A stretch of DNA of 64,000 nt, taken from positions 1 through 64,000 of the forward strand of contig BDIU01000460.1 in the NCBI GenBank assembly GCA_002118135.1, written 5' to 3'. The DNA is from Trebouxia sp. TZW2008. Taxonomy: Eukaryota; Chlorophyta; Trebouxiophyceae; Trebouxiales; Trebouxiaceae. The position numbers and the translations under genes were made by a program. Position 1 is the stretch's first letter, and each line of letters starts with the position of its first letter. The notes beneath the pieces are model-generated. The model was given only the letters and a program-made list of their open reading frames with translations, made no database searches and was not told the DNA's origin. Positions 1 through 9,500 of this stretch are shown here, one piece after another.

Positions 1-2
1 TG

Positions 3-1906
3 CTATCTTGTCTAGATCATTGGGAAATGTATGCCTTGGACGTGATCAAGTGCATGCTCTCGTTTGGCAATACCCTTGAGAGGCAGCGTATGGGCCGCCT
101 GCACTGTGCTGGCGAGACTGTGGTAAACCTGTATGCTGGCATTGGGTACTACACCCTGCCATGGCTCTGCAAAGCAGGTAGGTAGGCTTTTGATAGCAGC
201 AGCAACACTTGACGGCCGTAATCTATGTGGACATGTTGCTGTTTTGGGTTGCAAAATTGTTGCAGCAGTTTGTCAGTAATCTGTGGCTTATGCTGTCTGG
301 TGCAAAGCGTTTGCAAGCTGACGTGTCCTCAACATCACACAGAGACTATTTTGCAACATGATCAACGCATATGTCACGACCACCAACTCTTTACCAGGCA
401 TACATGCTGCAGGCGCAGCTCACGTCATTGCATGTGAATGGAACCCAAATGCTGTGGAGGCCTTGCACAAGAACCTTCAGCTAAATGGCGTAACTGATAG
501 ATGCCAAGTCATAGAAGGCGACTGCACTTTGACAGCTCCCAAGGTAAATCAATCAAGTTATTTTAACTGTCTTTGGGACCCGGCAGGGGGGTCAACAGAC
601 AATGTCAATAATGAATCAATACAAAACAGACAACTGAACTACAACAGACATGCACAGGTAAGCAGGACTGTTGTCAAATTGGCATGTGCTCAAATGTTCC
701 ACTAGCTAAACCCATATGACTGCTTGCTTACGAAGTGTAGCTATATGCATGGAATCCATATGAATGCTTGCGTATTGCCTGATACTGTGTTGCGCTTGTC
801 AGCATTTAAAATGCGCGCATTGTGCCGTTTGAGCATTTGCCAGCCTTGACTGCATGGCAGCTCTGTGCATCATAAATGTCGTGTGGCAAAACCCAATTGC
901 ACGGCCGCTGTTGAAGCGCAGACTGTCTTGCTCAAGCTTCGCAACCCTGTCTTATGTACCCTCAATGCATGTGAACACTACAGAGCGCATGTGTCCTGAC
1001 TGTTGCATGCTGCATGCAATCAAGAGCAATACAATGCTGACATTGCTGCTGTAGGGCATTGCGGACCGTGTAAGCTTGGGGCTGCTGCCCTCATCTCAGG
1101 GCGGTTGGGAAACAGCCCTGGCTGCTCTGAAACCAGAGCAAGGCGGCTGGCTGCATCTGCACCACAATGTAACAGACACTGAGGAGGCTCGGTGCTGCCT
1201 ACAGACCCTGGAGTCCCTGCAGAAGCTAGTCAAGCAGCTCAAGAGAGACTGGCAGCTGAGGTAAAATTGAGTTGTTGCTTGAAACCTCTCATTACCAGTA
1301 TGCAGCCTAGCCCATGGGGTCATTCCAACTTTGACATGCATTCGCACCCAGACTAACAACCTCTTCCTGGATGTAAAGTGACTTCTCTTTGTAATGACTG
1401 CTGTGGTCACCAAGAAATTTGACCTTGCACCAAATCGTCCTTGTTCAGAGGTGCCGTCGCATAAAGCATGCAGTCATTGATTCCCAACTGCATTGCCCTT
1501 GCACTGAGAATGTCATTTCATCAAGTGTCCTTACAAGGAGAAGTTACTGTATGTCACTGACACTTGAGCGCAAATGCAACATCAATGGCAGCTCAGCGTG
1601 TTGTCACCAAAGTTGATTCTGTAGGCATTGAAGGCATGGCAAGAGGCTGGGACTGGTGTTAGTATGCTGCCATGTTGTCGTCAGCATGAGGATTGGGTCA
1701 TCTGTTTGATGCATCAGCAACTAGCAGCGTCCTGCCACTACCTGTACCAGTGCACATGTTGTTTGCACTGGTATATGTGGGTCTCATGTAAATGTGTATG
1801 TAGGCTGGCTCATGTGGAGCGTGTGAAGTGGTATGCACCTCACATTCGCCATCTGGTGTTTGACATCCAGGCTCGACCATCTGCTCGCCCTAAAAGAATG
1901 CCATAG
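3..1906 (+). CDS. TYW2: TYW2, wybutosine-synthesizing aminocarboxypropyltransferase (5' end outside window)
   Basis: The family transfers the aminocarboxypropyl group of S-adenosylmethionine to the wyosine precursor at position 37 of tRNA-Phe. Four exons join in frame: about 3-177, 413-543, 1055-1260 and 1804-1906 (stop TAG), giving 205 codons. Visible landmarks are the cofactor-binding loop NLYAGIGYYTLP, the second loop ACEWNPNAVEALHKNLQLN, the segment GIADRVSLGLLPSS that follows directly on DCTLTAPK, HLHHNVTD, and the C-terminal RVKWYAPHIRHLVFDI. Phase is preserved at each junction (ggc split 1/2, agg split 2/1). The acceptor of the third exon is TAG. The N-terminal region lies before the window. 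The last intron (1261-1803) contains a MITE-like element. I see no frame break. Trm5, the relative with the same fold, is less likely because of the WNPNAVE and HHNV residues. Confidence 0.86.
1377..1549. repeat. MITE-like element, copy 1
   Basis: Located in the last TYW2 intron. The ends are imperfect inverted repeats: GTGACTTCTCTTTGTAA at the left, and TTACAAGGAGAAGTTAC at the right. The inner part has the CAGAGGTGCC and TGCAGTCATTGATTCCCAA blocks shared with the other copies near 9.8, 30.3, 44.1, 50.4 and 63.0 kb. No coding capacity. Confidence 0.6.
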
Positions 1907-2884
1907 GACAGCATGCTGCATGATCAGCATCAAGGCAGCACTACAGCAGAAAGATAGCTTGCCCTGAAGTGAACAGAAGATGTCTGCTATCAGCTACCCT
2001 GAAGGGAGCCTCTGTAAATAAAAGCAGCCCAAGATTGCTGCTCTGAAAGCAGCAACCAGCAGGAGTTCAAAGTCCAAGAAAGCCTGCGGACCCCCTGATT
2101 TGGCTGGCTGCAGCATAAATGAATCAGGAACAGCAAAATTTTGATCTGCTGATTGTCTACACACATAGCATTATGATTGCTATTGCAGACGGCTGTGGAA
2201 TGCAATATGTAGCCTGTAGTAGGATGCTGTGTGCAGTTGGTTATGACCTGAAACGAACACAATGACATAGATTGGCAGGAAGCGTCATGCACTAGCTCTA
2301 TCAGCAAGTTGGCTTTCAGTAATGCTGCTAAACAAGATGATTTATCGACTTGCTCGGCTGACTGTAATAAGTCACACGTATGCCTGTCGGCAAAAGCAGC
2401 CCTGTTGTCATGTTGACGTCATCATGTTGATGTATGCCTTGCCTCTTGCCAGCTGGTATGGGTCTCACGCCTTGCAGTGACTTCGTCATCGAAAAGTGGT
2501 TGACGGATGAAATCAAGGAGACATACCATGCACTCCCCCATGCACTGTACAGCATATTGCCTGAAAGGGTGCAATGCTCATGCCATGCATATGTTGTTAC
2601 AAATGATCACCCCCTGTCGGGCTTCCGGAAGAGTACTGAAAGCATATTGTACATAAATGGAGGCCTTAGAAAGCATGTTGGTACATCACCTGCAGTCCAC
2701 ACTGAAATGCTGCTAAAACAGAATTAGGCCATGCCAAGCTGCAACTGCAATTTTCAATGCAACGTTGTTTGACAGAATCAGGAAAGCAGAAATTTGCTGC
2801 TGCTGTGTCTAGGCAATACTTTTGGCAAGTGCTAAACAAGCATCTTCAGCATTTGACAGTGCCAATCTTACAGCCTCAGTCCAA
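1907..2884. other. Intergenic, no gene seen
   Basis: Space between the convergent ends of TYW2 (plus) and the CmcJ-like gene (minus). TGTAAATAAA at about 2013 could serve as a polyadenylation signal for TYW2 (TGTAA is the usual green-algal signal). Open frames here are short, carry no recognisable family motif and have no splice-consistent partner. Confidence 0.4.
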
Positions 2885-3012
2885 CTAGTATGTTTCCAAG
2901 ACATTCTGATCCATGGTGCCATTCTCCCGAAAGACCAGAGGTCTGATCTCAATACTCTTCCTGGGTTGTGCATCAGCACCTGTTGCTGGATTCTTAACAA
3001 GTATATGGCATG
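2885..3012 (-). pseudogene. Duplicate of the last CmcJ-like exon
   Basis: Reading the minus strand gives NPATGADAQPRKSIEIRP then LVFRENGTMDQNVLETY and a stop. It is a diverged copy of the true last exon just upstream, NPATGAEAPPRKSIEIRA then LVFWENGTVDEKDLDAY and a stop, about 150 bp away. The Trp of the conserved LVFW ending has become Arg, and the preceding part (RFTPHTAF) is not preserved. It is either a decayed tandem copy or an alternative terminal exon. Confidence 0.55.
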
Positions 3013-3032
3013 AAGCATGCAAGCCCATGAAA

Positions 3033-5845
3033 TCAGTATGCATCCAGGTCTTTCTCATCGACAGTGCCATTCTCCCAGAACACCAGAGCCCTGATCTCAA
3101 TGCTCTTTCTGGGTGGTGCTTCAGCGCCTGTTGCTGGGTTCTTGAAGGCAGTGTGAGGGGTGAAGCGCGCACGCCCATCTGTGCGGGAGTCATAGCAAGA
3201 GAAAACATAGGCTTCATCTGTTGTGATGCCCTTGGCCCAGTACCACCTGTAAATGTCACATGGGAGCTTCAGCAGCACCCCACTTGCAGCAACGCACTGA
3301 CATGTACACAGCTGCACAGTGGTATTAGCTGCAGTTTGGATGTCTTTGCAGAGGTCCAGCCATGCAAGACGATGTCAATTGTCTATGGCCAACAAAAGGC
3401 AATGTTGTCCACATATGAACATGTTTCACACAAGCTATGCAACACTTCTGCTTCATCACTGACTGCAGACACATTTAAAGAGCTGCACAGCACCACAATG
3501 TGTCTGTAAAGGCACACCACTTCCACATGTATCTGTATAGCTCGCAGCAGCAGTTAAGAATCTCTACCAGGCATGTTGTGTAACGTCAGCAGCTTCAGGG
3601 CATACATTGCTATATGTCATCTGAACATTGACTTATGCATGCATGGGAGACCAATCATTGCCTGTGCCAGACGCTACCACAATCTCATCAAACGGTGCAA
3701 TATCTGCACCACCCTTTCTGAGGACTCACGCTCTCGCAATGCCTTGACGTTACATGTTGACTGCTCAGACAGGAATGTATAAAGCAAGCATGCAATGTTA
3801 CATGCATGTGATCATGTGAAGGGCCTAAAGCTGATCAAGGAAGAGCGTACTTGTGAGCAGGATTGTGAGCAACTGCATAGGTCTGGCCTGAGTAGGTGGG
3901 GCGATGCAACGCCACTGGCATCAAATCTTCAGCAGCCACACTGGAAGCATCTGCCAGCACCAGGGGTGAGTCATCTACTGGACCTGCAAGGGGGCGCCAC
4001 ACCTGCGGCAACAGCATAAGCATCAGCATCAGCATTAGCAACAGCGCAGCTATGGTAGTTGCTCGAGTTTGTGGGTGACAACTCGATGGAGCCCATAAGC
4101 TATTCACACGGCAACGGGGCGCCACACCTGTGCAGCAACAGCATTGACAACAGCAGCAGCGTAGCTATAGATGGCAGTTGCTCGCATTTGACGATTGTGG
4201 GTGAACACTCCATGAGACCCACGAGCAGCTGGTGCTAAAGACACAGCATGCATGCACTTGCAGCAAGTGTTTTTACGAAGAAGACAAGTAATGTGAGACA
4301 TGCTGGCTGTGTCACTGGTGCTGCATGTAAGCGTCAGCATCAAAGGCATACACAGCGTGCATGTGCCTGCTAGAGGGTAATTTACACAAGACCATCTAGT
4401 TGCAGCACAGGTACAGAACAGTCCTGCCAGCACTAAGCCCTGCTGTAGCAGGACTGAGGTCCGCTTTTTGGTCCTACCATGATCTAACTGTGGTCGCGGG
4501 GGCACTGCCAAGTCTGCCATATCACTGATCTGGCACAATGCATAGGCGAGAGAATGCGTCATTGGTCATAGTGGAAAAGTACTCCAGATCATCATCATCA
4601 TCATCGTGAATAAGTAATATTACCATGCGTTGAGGTTCTACGACCCATCCAGGTGTATGCAGAAGCAATTGAACTGCCTCCAATGCGGTTTTTCCGTTAA
4701 TTTGCGCCAGCGCAGATGGATTTCAACTCACTCAAACTCTGGCTCAGATGGGTGGTGTGTTCACCTGAAGGATGTCATATGGTGTGCGGCCCAAGCGCTC
4801 TGCTTCGTCTTTCATGATGTCTTTCAAGCGGCGGGGACCGCTCTTGGCACTGAAGTCCACATGAGCTCTCAGCACTGGTGTATTGAGCTTGGGAGATTGC
4901 TGCAAGCTGTCTTTGACGGGCTGTGGGTCTCTGCAGTCAGACATGTCATGTCGTCAGACAGGATGTTGCTGTTAGATATGCTTAGGATGTGCATACAACT
5001 GCAAGTGTTCGCATGCATAGCAGAGATTAGAGGCAAGAGTGCACATGGTATGAGGACTACCCTTTAATTTGCTATCCATCAGGAGTCAGTGATAATGCAG
5101 TGCATCCATGTTTCATCTGCTGTTGTAACAAATTTCCAAATAGCAAGCTGGCCATGGTTGCAATAGCCAATGGCAGTACTGGGAAAACAGTGCATGCTAC
5201 CAATTTCGGGCACATGCAGCAATTCAAGTGACATGCCGGTTCTCTTGGCCATCAGGCTTCTGCTTGGGGTCTACCCCTCGCAGAGTGTGATCAAAGATCT
5301 CTGTGCGGGTGACTCCTGCCACCCTCTTCAAGAGGGCATGCACTTCCGGGTAGTAGCGCTCCCTGACCTGCAGCGTGCAGCATAGTCTCGACACAAGTGC
5401 AGCAAGCGGATTGTAAGTGCAGGCAGACTTCAGATCATTTAACGATGCATGCGCATCTGCGCGCGTATGCACGTGCAGATGCTGATGGGTTTGGGGAGGC
5501 AGCGGCCGGCTTGTGCCGATCCGTGCATGCTCAACATGACGCTTGCACAACAGTGGCACGCAGAACACGTACCTGCAACTCGTCGGTCCAGTCGGTCACT
5601 TTTCGACCGGCAGGGAAGTCAACCAGCTTGAACCCTTGCTTCTCAAAGGTGAACGGCGTTTCATCGCGAGCAGCTCGGATGTCAGTGATGCTGACAGTGT
5701 GATCAACTGGCGTGCCGTTTGATCTTGGCACGCCCTTTGGGGGCTCGTAAGCGTAGTTGAACAGCTCCTCGCCCTCTGCGGGCCTTTCAAGGTAAGGTAC
5801 CGGGGCTTGCAAGACATCTGCACCTGGCAAAATTGCGACAGTCAT
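3033..5845 (-). CDS. CmcJ/AsaB/NvfI-like non-heme iron oxygenase-family protein
   Basis: Family members in fungi and bacteria are hydroxylase/desaturase-type enzymes of secondary metabolism. Five exons: 5573-5845, 5275-5367, 4765-4920, 3851-4002 and 3033-3246. They sum to 888 nt (295 residues), the usual family size, and all phases agree. In order one sees PPKGVPRSNGTPVDHTVSI and FTFEKQGFKLVDFP (N-terminal block), RYYPEVHALL, EIFDHTLRG, PVLRAHVDFS (HxD, candidate iron ligands), YDILQ-VWRPLAGPV, YAVAHNPAHKWYWAKG, FSCYDSRTDG, RFTPHTAF and PPRKSIEIRALVFW. The start was chosen at MTVAILPGADVL. An in-frame upstream ATG at 5929 would add 28 residues without family similarity. The second donor/acceptor pair was chosen by phase (CGAGGG/GTAGAC and CCCACAG/CCC). 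The gene is divergent from the thiamine-diphosphate enzyme at 6550. Substrate unknown. Confidence 0.78.
4103..4140 (-). repeat. Duplicate of the 5' edge of CmcJ-like exon 4
   Basis: The minus strand reads CAG followed by GTGTGGCGCCCCGTTGCC (VWRPVA). This repeats the acceptor and first codons of the true exon 4 at 4002 (CAG, then GTGTGGCGCCCC, VWRPLA) about 115 bp further upstream. It lies in the intron and the frame soon ends. A CAGCAT/CATCAG microsatellite (about 4010-4050) sits between the two copies. Confidence 0.55.
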
Positions 5846-6549
5846 TTCTGCAGCGCGATTATAAGCAGGTCCACCAAAGTTAAATTCGTGAAACACAGCG
5901 AGCGCGCTGATCCTGCAGCGCGGTGGCAACGATGAAATTGTCTCGAAAAGTTACGAGAGTCAACTATGTAGAGCGGGATGGGTGCACGTGACATGTCTGC
6001 ACGTGCGGGCACGAGAGAAGATGATGTCAATAGGCCTTAGGTGACCATGCCATCAAAGCATGAGCAAACAAGATCTGCGCGTCAAGAAAGCTTGCAAGTT
6101 CGCAACCCTCTGAGCCTTATGTGGTTGCCGCAATGCTGTCTATAGATCATAGCCCCTGACGGCGGCATAACTGGTTGCAGATCGTTGAAACATGAACATG
6201 ATTGACATCAGTCACAGTGTCTCGTATAGTCACAATGCATGCATGTATTTGATCAATGAGCTTTGAGGCTTTTGAACGCAGGGCATTGACTCAGGCTGAG
6301 GTGCTTTGCATGCGCAGTCTTTGGCTACATCAGAGTAAAGCAAAGTATGCTAGTATTGTAGAGAGAGTGTGTCACTGAGCCGCCCGGAACGGGAGCCCGA
6401 CGGAGTCTTCAAAGCATTGATCGCACAATACAAGGTGCCTCTGCCTGCACCCCCAACCCCACCCTCACATCGATTGGTTTCGGAGTCACTAAAGGCAATC
6501 CAAACCTGGTGAACGGTCTGCCAGCGCTCGAGCATTTGCCCCGGTCGCG
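5846..6549. promoter_or_regulatory. Divergent intergenic region, probable shared promoter space
   Basis: About 700 bp separate the start codons of the minus-strand CmcJ-like gene and the plus-strand thiamine-diphosphate enzyme. No third gene is evident. Promoters of both genes must lie here, but no core element can be called with confidence, so this is positional inference only. Confidence 0.35.
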
Positions 6550-9500
6550 ATGACCCCCTCTGAGGATTTATGGTGCGCTGCTCATGCAGCCGGAGTGCGT
6601 GTATGTTTTGCGAACCCCGGCACGACCGAGATGTGGTTGGCCGACGGTCTGACCAGATCAGTTGTTCGTGCGGTCTTATGTTTACACGAGACGGTATGCA
6701 CAGGCGCAGCTGACGGGTATGGCCGACTATTTCGAGCTCCTGCTGCAACACTGTTGCATTTGGGGCCCGGGCTGGCAAATGGTTTGGCCAATCTTCATAA
6801 CGCTCGAAGAGCCTCAACACCAGTTGTGAACCTCGTTGGTTGTATGGCGACCTGGCACGAAGCGGCCGACTCCTTGCTGAACATGGACGTGCTGGCGCTT
6901 GCCAGAAGCGTGTCAAAGCACGTCGTCACGACGTACTCGTCCGACAGTCTAGCTGCAGACATGACTCGAGCCTGCAAAGTGATTGAACGCACTGCACAAG
7001 CAGGAGGCTCAAGGGTCAGCACTGTCATCATTCCCCATGACCACACCTGGCTTTCAAATGCAACCACAGGCAAGCTATCAACTTGAGGTCACACTCAGCT
7101 GGGCTCTCAAACACTGCCAGAGTTTGTCAGTCACAATCAGCCTCTTGTGATGCGCCAGGCAACAGCTGTCTTAGCTCGACAGTCAGCATTCATGCACATT
7201 TGTTGCACATCATGCATTCATACAAATTCATTGCACATCATGCAGTCATAAGTTTGTCTGCAGCCAAGGAGAGCAGTCATGCAGTAATCATGCATTTTCA
7301 TCCCTCATCATGCATTCACACCTTTCTCTGCAGCCAGGGAGAGCAATCATACAGCCATGCAGTCAGATACGGCTGATGCATCAAGCAATAGTTTCACAGC
7401 TGTATAGACGGCGTTTTCCAACAGTCACGGTGCATTATGCGTACACCAGTCTATCTGCAGCCAACAAGAACAGCCACACTCAGCTACACTCATCATGCGT
7501 TCACAACTTTGTCTGCAGCTACAGAGAACGGCCATGCAGCTATGCAGTCAGATGGGCTTGCTGCCCTACCTCAGAATGCCAGTAGCAGCCTTAATCAGAC
7601 AGCAGCCATGCAGTCAGATGCGCTTGCTGACCTGCCTCAGACTGCCAGTAAAAGCAGCCTCAATCAGCCGGCAGCCGTGCAGTTCATTGCAGCCTGTGCC
7701 ACAGCTCTGAAGTCCTGCCCAAAGGGCCAAAGTGCTGTCTATTGTGGAGGGCAAGCACTGTTGCAGGATGGTGACTGCCTTGCCTGTCTAGGCAAGATAG
7801 CAGCAGCAACTGGGGCAACACTGCTGTGTGAAAACGCCTTTGCACGCATTGACAGAGGAGCAGGGCTGCCGCACTTTCAGGTGCTGTATCCTGTTTGGCA
7901 CCATCTACTGTATTTTGCATGCTTGGAACTTGACTTTGTGCACTGCCCTGAGTCACTGACGTCTTGTCTATCTGTTCATTTATACTGCATGCTGACAGCA
8001 TCAACCACCTCATTTTGTTTACATGCATCACATGCTTGTGATCTCTGTGTTCCTTGCTTCATCTAATGGCATCATCTCTTGTCATGCAAGGCGAGTCCAA
8101 TGGTTACAAAATGCGCTTTGTCTTTGTATATTTAGACATGCCTTGCTTGTCACATGTTGGCTGCCTGTATGTCTGTCATTGTGCATGACCCACATGTTGA
8201 CCACAACACTGATATTGCCAAGGAGCTGCTGCAGAGACTACCATACTTCCCGCAAGAAGCTGCCAAGGAGCTGTCCAAGTACAGCCTGCTGGTGGTTGTA
8301 GACGCTCGCCTGCCTGTGGCCATGTTTGGCTACAAGTAAGTTGTGCTGTGCGTAAAGCTGATTGTTGTGCTCGTGTCAAACCGTCACCTTATTGCTCTCA
8401 ATTGATTTCATATTCACCAGGTCTGGTCTTCTGTCAGGATCAGTATCAGTGAGGTGCAGCTCTTGTTGCATGCCTTGTTTCCTCATGCAGAGCATAACAC
8501 TAGCTGGCTCAGCTACCCTTTTTTGGTTGTCCTTTCAGTTTTACTATTCTCTGTACAGCATGTCTGTTCATCCTAAGCATCCTTTTGCAGACAGCGCAAC
8601 AGCAATCATGTAGCTTTTGCTGCCATCTAATTTTAGTGCACAGATGCAGCCTTGCATTGCCAACAGCAGTCACAACGACACAAACGTGCTGTGATCTGTA
8701 GAGATGGGCCCAGTCAACTAGTGAACCTACCTGAGGACCGTGTATGGCAGCTGGACTCCTCCTGCATCAACATTCCCTGGGCCCTGCAACAGCTAGCCCT
8801 GCAAACTCAGGCAAATGTCATTGTGCCAGGGCAGACCTGCCAAGGCATGTGTGTTGCACCCAGCAGGCCGGCAATGCCATCAGGTGTGGTTCATTTCTGC
8901 ATTCTAGGCACTATAGCGTGTACTGAAGGCCCTGGGCGAACTATGTCAAGACTTGTGTGACGTGTCAGTCCCTTGCTGTATGCAGAAGGGCAAGCTTGCC
9001 AGTCATGCCATTGGGCATATTTGACGCCTGCAGCATTTGCAGCGCTGTAGCATATACTGAAGCCTCTGGGCAAACCATGTCAAGTCTTGCCCGATGTGTC
9101 AGTCTATGACTATTTGCAGAAAAAACAAGCTGGCCTGCAATGCCATCAGGCATGTTCAAAGTCTGCATACCTAGCACTGTAGCATGTATCAAAGGCTGCA
9201 ATCATTTTGTGCCAACACTTGCATGACGTGTCAGGGGCTGTATGCAGAAAGTGTAAGCTTGGCCTGCAATGCCATTGAGCATGTTTGACATCTGCATTGC
9301 AGCCGCTGTAGCTTGTTTCACAGGCTGTGGGTGTGCCAACACTTGCATGACATTTCAATCCCTGACAATGGGCAGAAAGTGCCTGTTGACGTGCAATGCC
9401 GTCAGGCATGTTTGACGCCTGCATTCCAAGCAATGCAGCATGTAGTGAGGCTGTGGACATTTCTGTGTCAAAAGTTGCAAGATGTGTCAGCCCCTATTTG

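Noticed and set aside
6350..6916. Long minus-strand open frame over the start of the thiamine-diphosphate enzyme
   Set aside because: It is antisense to a well-supported exon, Arg/Pro-rich, and has no family motif. A shadow frame.
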